NCBI RefSeq assembly: GCF_002262875.1
Contig: NZ_NKYE01000008.1
Span: 62,001-126,000, forward strand
Reading direction: 5' to 3'
From: Amycolatopsis antarctica
Lineage (GTDB): Bacteria > Actinomycetota > Actinomycetes > Mycobacteriales > Pseudonocardiaceae
DNA: 64,000 nucleotides
Numbering within the stretch: position 1 is the stretch's first letter; every line of letters starts with the position of its first letter. Positions 46,499 through 55,944 of the stretch are shown one piece after another. The translations under genes were made by a program, and so were the position numbers. The notes under the pieces were generated by a model, which saw only the letters and a program-made list of their open reading frames with translations, had not been told where the DNA came from and made no database searches.

Positions 46499-47656
46499 TC
46501 AGTAGGACTTGGGCAACCCGAGACTGTGCTGTGCGACGAAGTTCAGCACCATCTCACGGCTCACCGGTGCGATCCGGCCGACACGCACCGCTCCCAGCAG
46601 CGTGCCGAGGCCGTACTCACTGGCCATGCCGTTGCCACCGTGCACCTGTACCGACTGGTCCACCGCATGGACGGCCGCCTCGGCTCCGGCGTACTTGGCC
46701 ATGTTGGCCGCCTCACCCGCTCCGAAGTCGTCGCCGGAGTCGTAGAGCGCGGCGGCCTTCTGTGCCATCAGCTTCGCCAGTTCGACCTCGATCTTCACCT
46801 GCGCGAGCGGGTGCGCGAGGCCCTGGTGGGTGCCGATGGGGGCGCCCCAGACGCTGCGTTCCTTCGCGTACCGCACCCCTTTGTCCAGGGCGTAGCGGGC
46901 CACGCCGACGGAGAACGAGGCGCCCATGATGCGTTCCGGGTTGAGCCCGGCGAAGAGTTGGGCGATCGCGGCGTCCTCGGACCCGACCAGTGCGTCGCCC
47001 GGCAGCCGGACGTCGTCGAGGAACAGGCTGAACTGGCTGTCGGCGGAGACCAGGTCCATCTCGATCCGCGAGTACTCGACACCGGGAGCGTCGGTGGGCA
47101 CGATGAACAGCGCGGGCTTGAGCTTGCCGGTACGCGCGTCCTCGGTGCGGCCGACGACGAGCACGGCGTCTGCCTCGTCCACACCGGAGATGTAGACCTT
47201 GCGCCCGCCCAGCACCCAGTCCGAGCCGTCGCGGCGGGCGGTGGTGGTGATCTTGTGCGAGTTCGATCCCGCGTCGGGCTCGGTGATGGCGAACGACATG
47301 CGCACCTCGCCGGTCGCGAAACCGGGCAGCCAGCGCTCCTTCTGTTCCTGCGTGCCGTAGCGGGCGATGACGGTGGCGCAGATGGCCGGGGAGACGACCA
47401 TCAGCAGCATCGGTGTCCCGGCGGCGCAGAACTCCTCGCAGACCGCGGCGAGGTCTCCGATCCCGGCTCCCCCGCCGCCGTACTCCTCGGGCACGGACAC
47501 GCCGAGGTACCCCAGGCGTCCGGCCTCGTCCCACAGTTCGTCGGTGTGGCCACCCGAACGGGCCTGCTTCAGGTAGTACTCGTGGCCGTAGGCGGCACCG
47601 AGTTCCGCGACGGCCTTGCGCAGCGCGACCCGCTCCTCGGATTCGGTGAAGTTCAT
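46499..47656 (-). CDS. Acyl-CoA dehydrogenase
   Basis: 385 residues: EYGGGGAGIGDLAAVCEEF, FAITEPDAGSNSHKI, KVYISGVDEADAVL, VWGAPIGTHQGLAHPLA and QVHGGNGMASEYGL. FAD-dependent alpha-beta desaturation of an acyl-CoA, second of two in this operon, possibly the AtuD or LiuA counterpart. ATG at 47656 with AGGAGG upstream. Confidence 0.9.
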   Translation of the reverse strand: MNFTESEERVALRKAVAELGAAYGHEYYLKQARSGGHTDELWDEAGRLGYLGVSVPEEYGGGGAGIGDLAAVCEEFCAAGTPMLLMVVSPAICATVIARYGTQEQKERWLPGFATGEVRMSFAITEPDAGSNSHKITTTARRDGSDWVLGGRKVYISGVDEADAVLVVGRTEDARTGKLKPALFIVPTDAPGVEYSRIEMDLVSADSQFSLFLDDVRLPGDALVGSEDAAIAQLFAGLNPERIMGASFSVGVARYALDKGVRYAKERSVWGAPIGTHQGLAHPLAQVKIEVELAKLMAQKAAALYDSGDDFGAGEAANMAKYAGAEAAVHAVDQSVQVHGGNGMASEYGLGTLLGAVRVGRIAPVSREMVLNFVAQHSLGLPKSY

Positions 47657-47688
47657 GGCGTCCTCCTGTGTCGGGGCAGAGCGGGGTG

Positions 47689-49683
47689 TCATGCCGCGTC
47701 TTCGGGTGTCGCAACCTCCGGTGTACCGGCCTCGGGTGTCACCACGGCCAGCACCGCGCCGAGTTCGACCTGCTGTCCCACTTCGACGGGCAGGCCGGTG
47801 ACCACGCCGTCGGCCGGGGCGGCTATCCGGTGCTCCATCTTCATCGCCTCCAGCCACACCATCGGCGTTCCGGCGGTCACCGTGTCGCCCTCGGCGACCG
47901 CCACGCGCAGGACGGTGCCGGGCATCGGGGCGAGCAGCGAACCGGCGGCGAGCGCGGCGTCCGGATCGGGAAACCGCGGCACGGGGGTGAGCCGCACCGA
48001 ACCGAGTGGGGAGTCGACCACGACCAGGCCGGGGTACGTTCCGACGGCGAACCGCCTGCGCACACCGCCGACGACGAGGGTGACGGCCCCGGGCGCCGAA
48101 TCGGCGAGTGCGACGCCGGGCAGGGCCTCGCAGCTCAGGCCCGAGCGGGTCAGCAGGTACTCGATCTCGTACTCGGTGCCCTCGTGCAGGTAGGTGCGCC
48201 GCTGGGAGGTGGACGGCAGGTTCCGCCAGCCACTGGGCAGCCTGCCCAGCACCCGGGCGTCCTGGCGGTTGCCCGCGGCCGCGGCGAGCGCGGCGGCCAG
48301 GGCCGAGAGCCGCACGGTGTCCTGGTCGGCCAGCGGCCGGGCGATCACGTCCAGGCCCTTGCTCGCGAAGAACGAGGTGTCGGCCGATCCGGCCAGGAAG
48401 TCCTTGTCGCGCAGCACGTTCACCAGAAGGTCGCGGTTGGTGACGACGCCGTGCACGGTCGCTCCGGCCAGTGCCGAGGCGAGGGTGCGCGCCGCGGCGG
48501 CCCGGTTCGGTCCCCAGGCGATCACCTTGGCCAGCATCGGGTCGTAGTGCACGCCGATCACCGACCCACTGGTGACGCCACTGTCCAGGCGGATGCCGTG
48601 CCGCGCCGGGCCGGTGAACTCCGCGACCACGCCGGGCACCTGGAAGCGGTGCAGGGTGCCACTCTGCGGTTGCCAGTCCGCGGCCGGATCCTCGGCGTAG
48701 AGCCGGACCTCGATGGCATGGCCGGTGCACTGTGGAGGGTCGGCGGGCAGGGACTCGCCCTCGGCGACCCGCAGTTGCAGTTCCACCAGGTCGACGCCCG
48801 TGGTCGCCTCGGTGACCGGGTGCTCGACCTGCAGGCGGGTGTTCATCTCCAGGAAGTAGAACCGGCCGTCGGGTGCGGCCAGGAACTCCACGGTTCCCGC
48901 GCCGACGTAGTCGATCGCCTTCGCGGCGGCCCTGGCGGCGGAGAACAGTTTCTCCCGCATCGCCTCGTCGACCAATGGCGAGGGCGCCTCCTCGACGACT
49001 TTCTGGTGCCTGCGCTGGATCGAGCACTCGCGTTCACCGAGCGCCCACACCGTGCCGTGCTGGTCGGCCAGCACTTGCACCTCGATGTGCCTGCCGGTCT
49101 CCAGGTAGGGCTCACAGAACACCGTGCCGTCGCCGAACGCCGACGCCGCCTCCGCGCTCGCACTCGCCACGGCCTCGGCGAGCTCGCCGGGTTCGCGCAC
49201 CACGCGCATGCCGCGCCCACCGCCACCGGCGGAAGCCTTGACCAGCAAGGGGAACTCGGCGGCGGAGACAGCGTCCGGGGCGAGTTCGGTGAGCACCGGT
49301 ACGCCCGCGGCGGCCATCAGCCGCTTGGACTCCACTTTGGACCCCATCACCTCGATCGCCCGCGGCGAGGGGCCGACCCAGGTGAGCCCGGCGTCGAGCA
49401 CGGCCCGCGCGAACGCCGCGTTCTCCGACAGGAAGCCGTATCCGGGATGCACGGCGTCCGCCCCGGCGGCCCGGGCGGCCTCGACGACCAGATCGGCGCG
49501 CAGGTAGGTGTCGGCCGGGCTGTCACCGGGAAGCCGGACGGCGGCGTCGGCGCGGCGGGCGTGCGGGGAGTCCGTGTCGGCGTCGGAGTGGACGGCGACG
49601 GTGCCGATCCCGGCGTCACGGCAGGTGCGGAAGACCCGCAGCGCGATCTCGCCACGGTTGGCCACCAGCAGGTTCGTGATCAT
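47689..49683 (-). CDS. Acyl-CoA carboxylase alpha subunit (biotin carboxylase + BCCP)
   Basis: 664 residues. Biotin carboxylase domain (1-450): ANRGEIALRV, HPGYGFLSENA, ATP-grasp VKASAGGGGRGMR, EMNTRLQVEHPVTE. A BT-like linker follows and a C-terminal biotin-carrier domain with EAMKMEH, biotinylated Lys at 615. The tail has a TPE-x3 repeat (TPEAGTPEVATPEDAA). Substrate may be a 3-methylcrotonyl-, geranyl- or propionyl-type CoA; the operon suggests a branched unsaturated one. Start at 49683, 4 bp after the beta-subunit stop. Confidence 0.92.
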   Translation of the reverse strand: MITNLLVANRGEIALRVFRTCRDAGIGTVAVHSDADTDSPHARRADAAVRLPGDSPADTYLRADLVVEAARAAGADAVHPGYGFLSENAAFARAVLDAGLTWVGPSPRAIEVMGSKVESKRLMAAAGVPVLTELAPDAVSAAEFPLLVKASAGGGGRGMRVVREPGELAEAVASASAEAASAFGDGTVFCEPYLETGRHIEVQVLADQHGTVWALGERECSIQRRHQKVVEEAPSPLVDEAMREKLFSAARAAAKAIDYVGAGTVEFLAAPDGRFYFLEMNTRLQVEHPVTEATTGVDLVELQLRVAEGESLPADPPQCTGHAIEVRLYAEDPAADWQPQSGTLHRFQVPGVVAEFTGPARHGIRLDSGVTSGSVIGVHYDPMLAKVIAWGPNRAAAARTLASALAGATVHGVVTNRDLLVNVLRDKDFLAGSADTSFFASKGLDVIARPLADQDTVRLSALAAALAAAAGNRQDARVLGRLPSGWRNLPSTSQRRTYLHEGTEYEIEYLLTRSGLSCEALPGVALADSAPGAVTLVVGGVRRRFAVGTYPGLVVVDSPLGSVRLTPVPRFPDPDAALAAGSLLAPMPGTVLRVAVAEGDTVTAGTPMVWLEAMKMEHRIAAPADGVVTGLPVEVGQQVELGAVLAVVTPEAGTPEVATPEDAA

Positions 49684-49687
49684 GCGC

Positions 49688-51286
49688 TCACATCCGGAAG
49701 ACGCCGAAGCCCTCGGCGCCCTTGACGGGTCCCGTGTGGACGGCCGACAGGCTCATCCCGAGGACGGTGCGGGTGTCGCGGGGGTCGATGATGCCGTCGT
49801 CGTAGAGCATCCCGGACAGGAACATCGGCAGGGACTCCGCTTCGATCTTGCCCTCCACCATGGCGCGCATGGCGGCGTCGTTCTCCTCGCTGTAGTCCTG
49901 GCCCCGGCTCTCGGCGGACTGCCGCGCCACGATGGAGAGCACCCCGGCGAGCTGCGCGGCGCCCATCACCGCCGATTTAGCCGTCGGCCACGCGAAAAGG
50001 AATCTGGGGTCGTAGGCGCGGCCGCACATGCCGTAGTGCCCCGCGCCGTAGGAGGCACCGATCAGCAGCGAGATGTGCGGCACGGTCGAGTTGGACACCG
50101 CGTTGATCATCATCGCGCCGTGTTTGATGATCCCGTTCTGCTCGTAGGACTTGCCGACCATGTAGCCGGTGGTGTTGTGCAGGAACAGCAGCGGGGTGTC
50201 CGACTGGTTGGCGAGCTGGATGAACTGGGTGGCCTTCTGCGCCTCCTCGCTGAACAGCACGCCCCTGGCGTTGGCGATGACGCCCACCGGATAGCCGTGC
50301 ACGCTCGCCCAGCCGGTCACCAGGCTGTTGCCGTACAGGGGTTTGAACTCGTCGAAGTCGGACCCGTCTACGACACGGGCGATCACTTCGCGCGGGTCGA
50401 AAGGCACCTTGAGGTCGGGCGGCACGATACCGAGCAGGTCCTCGGCGTCGTACCGCGGCTCGTCGTAGCCGGCGGCGGGCACCGGTCCGTGCTTGTGCCA
50501 GTTGAGGCGTTTGACGATGTCGCGGCCGAGGCGGATCGCGTCCCGCTCGTCGGTCGCGAGGTAGTCGGCGAGGCCGGAGACCCTCGCGTGCATCTCGGCA
50601 CCGCCCAGCGACTCGTCGTCGGACTCCTCGCCCGTCGCCATCTTCACCAGCGGCGGGCCCGCGAGGAACACCTTCGCCCGCTCGGCGACCATGACGACGT
50701 AGTCCGACATCCCCGGAAGGTACGCACCACCCGCGGTGGAGTTGCCGAAGACCAGCGCGATCGTCGGGACGCGGGCCGCCGAGGAACGGGTCAGGCCGCG
50801 GAAGGTGCGGCCGCCGGGGATGAAGATGTCCTTCTGCGTCGGCAGATCCGCACCGCCGGACTCGACGAGATTGATCGTCGGCAGCCGGTTCTGGTGTGCG
50901 ATGTCGGCCGCGCGGAACCCCTTCTTCAGCCCGGACGGGTTCATCGCCCCGCCCTTCACCGTCGGGTCGCTGGCGATGATCATGCACTCGACGCCCTCGA
51001 CCACGCCGATGCCGGTGACCAGGCTGCCGCCGACGGTGAAGTCGGATCCGTACGCGGCCAGCGGGGAGAGTTCCAGGAACGGCGAGTCCTGGTCCAGCAG
51101 CAGCTCGACGCGTTCGCGCGCCAGGAGTTTGCCGCGATCCCGGTGGCGCTGTACGTACTTCTCGCCACCGCCGGCCACCGCCTTGGCGTGCTCGGCCTCG
51201 ATCTCGGTGAGCTTGCCCAGCATGGAATCGCGGTTCTCGGCGAACTCGCCGGATTTTGAGTCCACAGTGGACCGCAGAATGGTCAT
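49688..51286 (-). CDS. Acyl-CoA carboxylase beta subunit (carboxyltransferase)
   Basis: 532 residues with two crotonase-like halves: SPLAAYGSDFTVGGSLVTG near the start, GGADLPTQKDIF, GNSTAGGAYLPGMSD and, in the second half, GYMVGKSYEQNGIIKHGA and GASYGAGHYGMCGRAYDP. These match the MccB/AtuC/LiuD class. The ATG at 51286 overlaps the preceding gene's stop by ATGA, which rules out the longer frame. Confidence 0.92.
   Translation of the reverse strand: MTILRSTVDSKSGEFAENRDSMLGKLTEIEAEHAKAVAGGGEKYVQRHRDRGKLLARERVELLLDQDSPFLELSPLAAYGSDFTVGGSLVTGIGVVEGVECMIIASDPTVKGGAMNPSGLKKGFRAADIAHQNRLPTINLVESGGADLPTQKDIFIPGGRTFRGLTRSSAARVPTIALVFGNSTAGGAYLPGMSDYVVMVAERAKVFLAGPPLVKMATGEESDDESLGGAEMHARVSGLADYLATDERDAIRLGRDIVKRLNWHKHGPVPAAGYDEPRYDAEDLLGIVPPDLKVPFDPREVIARVVDGSDFDEFKPLYGNSLVTGWASVHGYPVGVIANARGVLFSEEAQKATQFIQLANQSDTPLLFLHNTTGYMVGKSYEQNGIIKHGAMMINAVSNSTVPHISLLIGASYGAGHYGMCGRAYDPRFLFAWPTAKSAVMGAAQLAGVLSIVARQSAESRGQDYSEENDAAMRAMVEGKIEAESLPMFLSGMLYDDGIIDPRDTRTVLGMSLSAVHTGPVKGAEGFGVFRM
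51260..51272. repeat. GTCCAC-A-GTGGAC palindrome
   Basis: Exact copy at the 5' end of the carboxyltransferase gene, codons 5-9. Confidence 0.55.
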
Positions 51287-52431
51287 GCGGTGTACCCCAA
51301 TCGCTTCGCCGCCAGGCCGTCCAGGATCTCGTTCGTGCCGCCGCCGATGCCGAGGATCCGGATGTCGCGGTAGTGGCGTTCCACTTCGGACTCCCGCATG
51401 TAGCCGAGTCCGCCGTGCAACTGGACGGCCTCGTGCACCACCTGCTCCCCCAGTTCGACGGCGGTGTTCTTGGCGAAGCAGGCCTCGGCGACCACCTCCT
51501 CGCCCGCGACGTGACGTAGCGCGGTATGCCGGGTGTAGGTGCGGGCGAGGTCGACCTTGCGCGCCATCTCGGTGAGCTTGTGCTGTACGAGCTGCCGGGA
51601 GATCAGTGGACGGCCGAAACTCTCCCGCAACCGGCACCAGTCCAGCGTCAGATCCAGCGCCCGTTGTGCGGTGGCGTACGCCTGCACCGCCAGCGACAGG
51701 CGCTCGGTGACGAAGTGCGTCGCGAGTTGCGTGAAGCCGGTGTTCTCCGGCCCCACCAGGTTCGCCGCCGGCACCCGGACGTCCACGTAGGACAGTTCCG
51801 CGGTGTCGGAACAGTGCCAGCCCATCTTCTCCAGCTTGCGGCTGACGGTGAAGCCGGGTGTTCCGCGTTCGACGACCAGCAGGGACAGGCCAGGTGCGCC
51901 CTCGCCGCCGGTGCGCACCACGGTGGTGACGAAGTCCGCGCGGCAGCCGGAGGTGATGTAGGTCTTGGCGCCGTTGACGAGGTAGTGCTCACCGTCCCGG
52001 CGCGCCGTGGTGTGCACCGAGGCGACGTCGGAGCCGCCGTCGGGCTCGGTGACGGCCAGCGAGCCGATCAGCTCGCCGGCCAGAGTGGGGGCCGCCCAGC
52101 GGCGGATCTGCTCCGCATCACCGGCGGAGACCAGGTGCGGTACGGCGATACCACAGGTGAACAGCGAGGCGATGAGCCCGCCGCAGCCGCCCGCGTAGTG
52201 GATCTCCTCGGTGATGGTGAGCGCGTCGAGGTAGTCACCGTCGCCACCGCCCGCGGAGCCGGGGAACGCCGCACCGAGCAGTCCCAGCTCGCCCGCACGC
52301 CGGTGCAGGGAGCGGGGCAGTTCACCGGCTCGCTCCCAGTCGTCCAGGTGGGGCAGGACGTCCGACTCGACGAAGGCGCGCACGGTCTTGCGCAGCGCGA
52401 GCCGTTCGGGTGTGCGGAAGGGGTCGGTCAC
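51283..52431 (-). CDS. Acyl-CoA dehydrogenase
   Basis: 382 residues: LAVTEPDGGSDVASV, KTYITSGCRADFV, LRESFGRPLISRQLVQHKL and QLHGGLGYMRESEVERHYRD, then GGGTNEILDGLAAKRLGY. GTG at 52431 overlaps the AtuA-like gene's stop (GTGA), so the start is fixed. Probably the citronellyl- or branched-acyl-CoA dehydrogenase of the pathway. Confidence 0.9.
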   Translation of the reverse strand: MTDPFRTPERLALRKTVRAFVESDVLPHLDDWERAGELPRSLHRRAGELGLLGAAFPGSAGGGDGDYLDALTITEEIHYAGGCGGLIASLFTCGIAVPHLVSAGDAEQIRRWAAPTLAGELIGSLAVTEPDGGSDVASVHTTARRDGEHYLVNGAKTYITSGCRADFVTTVVRTGGEGAPGLSLLVVERGTPGFTVSRKLEKMGWHCSDTAELSYVDVRVPAANLVGPENTGFTQLATHFVTERLSLAVQAYATAQRALDLTLDWCRLRESFGRPLISRQLVQHKLTEMARKVDLARTYTRHTALRHVAGEEVVAEACFAKNTAVELGEQVVHEAVQLHGGLGYMRESEVERHYRDIRILGIGGGTNEILDGLAAKRLGYTA

Positions 52432-54122
52432 AGCAGCTCCTCCGGGATGTCGAGTTCCCGCGAGCGAAGCCATTCACCGAGCGCTTTCGCCTGCGGGTCG
52501 AACCGGGCCTGGGTGGCGACGCCGCCGCCGAGCAGTCCCTCGACGACGAAGTTCAGCGCCATCAGGTTCGGCAGCACGTACCGGCGGACGGTCAGTTCCG
52601 CGGTCTCCGGCAGCAGCCGCCGGAACTCGGCGACGGTGAGCGTCTCCGCCAGCCAGGCGAACGCCTTCTCTCCGCGCACCCAGACGCCGACGTTCGCGTC
52701 CCCGCCCTTGTCGCCGCTGCGCGCGCCCGCGACCAGGCCGAGCGGAGCACGTCGGGTGGGCCCGTCCGGTGCCGGCAGGGGCACGGTGGGCTCGTCCGCA
52801 TCGGACAGTGCGGCGGTGTCCGCGGAGGGATCGATGTCCACGGTGGACTCATCGGGAAGCAACGCACGGTGCGGTACCTCGGCGCGGTCCACATAGGCGG
52901 CCTCGTAGAGGCCGTACGGCGCGGCGGCCGCCGGCGGCGCGGTGACGTGGAAGCCCGGATAACTGGCGAGTGCCAGCTCGATGGCGGCCCCGCTGAACGC
53001 GCGCCCCACCACCTCTGCGTCGGGATCCTTGACGACGCAGTGCAGCAGCGCGCTGGCCTCCTGCTCGGTACCGGCGTCGGCGCGGTCGGTGCGGGCCAGC
53101 GTCCAGCGCACCTCGATGGGCCGTCGCGTCGAGAGCGCCTCGTCGAGCTGGCGCCGGACCAGTTCCGCCTTGGCGTCGATGTCGAGTCCGGTGAGGACGA
53201 AGGTCACCTCGTTGCGGAATCCGCCGAGCCGGTTCAGGCAGACCTTGAGCTCGGGCGGCGGTGGTTCGCCGGTGGCACCGGTGATCCGCACACGGCCGGG
53301 GCCGTCCCCGTCCAGTCGCAGGGTGTCGAAGCGGGTGGTGACGTCCGGGCCGGCGTACCGGGCGCCGGTGATCTCGTAGAGCAGTTGCGCGGTGACGGTG
53401 CCGACGGTGACCGCTCCGCCGGTGCCCTCGTGCTTGGTGATCACACTCGAACCGTCGGCGTGCAGTTCGGCGATCGGGAACCCGGGGCGGGTGACCTCGT
53501 GTTCGCCGAAGAACGCGTAGTTGCCGCCGGTGGCCTGTGTTCCGCACTCGATGACGTGCCCGGCGACGACGGCACCGGCGAGCGCGTCGTAGTCCCCCGG
53601 GCCCCAGCCGAAGTGGCTGGCGGCCGGGCCGACCACCAGGGAGGCGTCGGTGACCCGGCCGGTGACCACGACGTCCGCCCCCGCGTCGAGGCAGGCGGCG
53701 ATGCCCCAGGCTCCGAGGTAGGCGTTCGCCGTCAGCGGGGAGCCGAGGCCGAGATCGGCGGCGCGCGGAAGCAGGTCGTCGCCCTCGACGTGGGCGATCC
53801 GGGCGTCCACACCGGTCCGCGCCGCCAGTTCGCGCAGGGCCGCGGCCAGTCCCGCCGGGTTCAGCCCCCCCGCGTTGACCACGATCCGCACGCCCTTGTC
53901 CTTGGCCAGGCCCAGGTTCTCCTCGAGCTGGCGCAGGAAGGTCTTCGCGTAGCCGCGAGCCGGATCCTTGAGCCGGTCGCGGCCGAGGATCAGCATGGTC
54001 AGCTCGGCGAGGTAGTCGCCGGTGAGCACGTCGAGCGGACCGTCGGTGAGCATCTCGCCGACGGCGGAGAACCGGTCGCCGTAGAAGCCGGAGGCGTTGC
54101 CGATCCGCAGGGCGACGCTCAC
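52428..54122 (-). CDS. AtuA-like protein (DUF1446)
   Basis: 564 residues: RIGNASGFYGDRFSAV at the start, VVNAGGLNPAGLA, EGDDLL, VTGRVTDASLVVGPAASHFGW and a C-terminal AtuA ferredoxin-fold-like domain (about 460-560, LVAGARSGDKGGDANVG). Required in pseudomonads for acyclic terpene use; its reaction is unknown. GTG at 54122 overlaps the preceding gene (GTGA). The strongest pointer to the pathway of this operon. Confidence 0.92.
   Translation of the reverse strand: MSVALRIGNASGFYGDRFSAVGEMLTDGPLDVLTGDYLAELTMLILGRDRLKDPARGYAKTFLRQLEENLGLAKDKGVRIVVNAGGLNPAGLAAALRELAARTGVDARIAHVEGDDLLPRAADLGLGSPLTANAYLGAWGIAACLDAGADVVVTGRVTDASLVVGPAASHFGWGPGDYDALAGAVVAGHVIECGTQATGGNYAFFGEHEVTRPGFPIAELHADGSSVITKHEGTGGAVTVGTVTAQLLYEITGARYAGPDVTTRFDTLRLDGDGPGRVRITGATGEPPPPELKVCLNRLGGFRNEVTFVLTGLDIDAKAELVRRQLDEALSTRRPIEVRWTLARTDRADAGTEQEASALLHCVVKDPDAEVVGRAFSGAAIELALASYPGFHVTAPPAAAAPYGLYEAAYVDRAEVPHRALLPDESTVDIDPSADTAALSDADEPTVPLPAPDGPTRRAPLGLVAGARSGDKGGDANVGVWVRGEKAFAWLAETLTVAEFRRLLPETAELTVRRYVLPNLMALNFVVEGLLGGGVATQARFDPQAKALGEWLRSRELDIPEELL
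52836..52848. repeat. GTCCAC-G-GTGGAC palindrome
   Basis: Exact 6-1-6 palindrome inside the AtuA-like gene. Confidence 0.55.
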
Positions 54123-54910
54123 GCGGGCACCGCCGGATCCCGCCCCTCACCGGGCGGCCCCGCGAACGCCTGTGCGATACCGAGCCACTCGGTCACCTCC
54201 TCGCCCTCGGCGCGCAGGCCGGTGTCGTCCCGGTGCCGCCGCTGGGTGACGAGAAGGCAGAAGTCGAGCGCGCTGCCGGTGAGACGCTGCGGCGCGTCCT
54301 CGGGGCCGAAGGTCCAGGTGCCGCCGCCGGGTGTGGTCAGCTCCACCCGGAACTCGTCCGGCGGCGGGGCCAGCGAGTGCAGCTTGAACGCGAAGTCGCG
54401 GGTGCGGACGCCGAACCGGGCGACCTGCCACAGCCGGGCGGTCGGCATCCGGACGACACCCAGCGCGTCGGCGACGTCCTGGCCGTGCGCCCAGGTCTCC
54501 ATGATCCGCGCGCTGGCCATCGAGGTGGCCGACATCGGCGGTCCGTACCAGGGGATCCGGCTCCCGGAGGGCAGTGCGGCGAGCGCACGGGAGAGGTCCG
54601 CGCGTCCGTCTCGCCAGAGCCGCAGCAATTCCGCGGGCGGCGTCCCGGCCAGTTCGGCGGCACCGTCGTCGACGAACCGCTCCCCCGCGCTCACCGCCTT
54701 CTCGATCTCGGCCGGGAACTCGTCCGGGGTGCGTACCGCGACCAGCGACTTGCGATCGGTCCAGGCGAGGTGTGCGATCTGGTGGGCGATCGTCCAGCCC
54801 TCGGCCGGGGTGTCCCGCGCCCAGTCGGGACCCGGCAGCGCCGAGACCAGCCCGTCGACCTCCGCGCTCTCTCCGGCCAGATCCGCCAGAACGGCATCCA
54901 GGTCCGCCAC
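54119..54910 (-). CDS. TIGR03084/MDMPI-type (mycothiol-dependent-like) protein
   Basis: 263 residues: an N-terminal four-helix DinB/MDMPI domain with the metal-binding pattern WTIAHQIAHLAWTD and WAHGQDVADALG, then a C-terminal beta domain. Family members use mycothiol as cofactor for isomerase or transfer reactions, pointing to actinobacteria. First gene of the operon; GTG at 54910 has GAGGAGG 6 bp upstream, which decides the start. Confidence 0.85.
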   Translation of the reverse strand: MADLDAVLADLAGESAEVDGLVSALPGPDWARDTPAEGWTIAHQIAHLAWTDRKSLVAVRTPDEFPAEIEKAVSAGERFVDDGAAELAGTPPAELLRLWRDGRADLSRALAALPSGSRIPWYGPPMSATSMASARIMETWAHGQDVADALGVVRMPTARLWQVARFGVRTRDFAFKLHSLAPPPDEFRVELTTPGGGTWTFGPEDAPQRLTGSALDFCLLVTQRRHRDDTGLRAEGEEVTEWLGIAQAFAGPPGEGRDPAVPA

Positions 54911-54954
54911 GCCGCCTCCTCGCAGTCGATACCGGACGAGACTCGCACCAGCCA

Positions 54955-54987
54955 AGTAAAAAATCAAGCACGCATGATTGTTTTACT
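54955..54987. promoter_or_regulatory. Large AT-rich palindrome in the divergent promoter region
   Basis: AGTAAAAAATCA and TGATTGTTTTACT face each other across 8 bases; the arms match except for a one-base bulge and one adjacent mismatch. It lies 45 bp upstream of the MDMPI gene and 100 bp upstream of the hydratase. Best candidate operator for the TetR at 45017. Confidence 0.65.
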
Positions 54988-55005
54988 CATCACGGGCGGG
55001 AAAGC

Positions 55006-55026
55006 TTGTTGGCGCTTTGCCAGCAA
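55006..55026. promoter_or_regulatory. Second inverted repeat of the divergent region
   Basis: TTGTTGGC-N5-GCCAGCAA, 7 of 8 positions paired, 61 bp upstream of the enoyl-CoA hydratase. Could be a second operator or a 5'-leader hairpin. Confidence 0.4.
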
Positions 55027-55086
55027 CGCACTGGTGCAATACCTTCGCCCCAGGCACTCACCCGAGCAGCCACCCGAGGAGGTCGC

Positions 55087-55944
55087 GTGCCCGACTACAC
55101 CGACATCACGTATTCGGTCACCGACCGGATCGCGCACATCACCCTCGACCGGCCGGACGCGCGCAACGGTTACACCGTCACGATGGCCGACGAACTGAGC
55201 GACGCCTTCGACCGGGCCGACCACGACGAGACCGTCCGGGTCGCCGTGCTTTCCGCCGAAGGCAAGGACTTCTGCGTCGGCGCCGACCTCTCCCAGGGTG
55301 GCTTCGACTTCGCTGCCGAGACCGGCCCGGACGCCGGCTGGCAGGAACCCGCCGGGCGTTGCTCGAAGCGGATCTTCCGGATGAACAAGCCGGTGATCGC
55401 CGCCATCCAGGGCGCCGCGATCGGCGGCGGCATCACCATCACCCTCTCCGCCGACTACCGGCTCGCCAGCACCGACGCCCGGTTCGGCTTCGTCTTCGTC
55501 CGCCGGGGCATCTACCCGGAAGGTGCCTCGGCATGGTTCCTGCCCCGCCTGGTCGGCATGGGACGGGCGATGGACTGGATGATCAGCGGCCGTGTGTTCC
55601 CCGCCCAGGAGGCACACCAGGCAGGGCTGGTGCACAGCCTGCACGAGCGGGACCAGTTGCTGGACAAGGCTTTCGAGCTCGCCCGCGATCTGGCAGCCAA
55701 CACCGCTCCGGTCTCCGTCGCCGTCACCCGGCAGCTTCTCTACCGGATGTCGACGGCGGAGTCCCCGATCCCCGTGCACGAGCTGGACTCCCGACTCATC
55801 GGCGGACTCGGCGGCAACAGCGACGCCGTCGAGGGAGTGATGTCCTTCCTGCAGAAACGGCCACCCGAGTTCCGGCTTCGCGTCGACTCCGATCTGCCCG
55901 GCTACCTGCCGTGGACGACGGCGAACGGTGACGAGCAGCCGTGA
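55087..55944 (+). CDS. Enoyl-CoA hydratase/isomerase
   Basis: 285 residues of the crotonase family: ITLDRPDARNGYT, GKDFCVGADLSQGG, the oxyanion stretch IQGAAIGGGITI and a PEGASAWFLPRLVG loop containing the second Glu region. Possibly the AtuE/LiuC-like hydratase of the branched acyl-CoA pathway. GTG at 55087 has GAGGAGG 5 bp upstream. First of three overlapping genes. Confidence 0.88.
   Translation: MPDYTDITYSVTDRIAHITLDRPDARNGYTVTMADELSDAFDRADHDETVRVAVLSAEGKDFCVGADLSQGGFDFAAETGPDAGWQEPAGRCSKRIFRMNKPVIAAIQGAAIGGGITITLSADYRLASTDARFGFVFVRRGIYPEGASAWFLPRLVGMGRAMDWMISGRVFPAQEAHQAGLVHSLHERDQLLDKAFELARDLAANTAPVSVAVTRQLLYRMSTAESPIPVHELDSRLIGGLGGNSDAVEGVMSFLQKRPPEFRLRVDSDLPGYLPWTTANGDEQP

Noticed and set aside
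54147..54971. Long antisense and off-frame reading frames across the whole window
   Set aside because: They are Arg/Pro/Gly-rich products of high GC content, overlap recognisable genes and lack ribosome sites.
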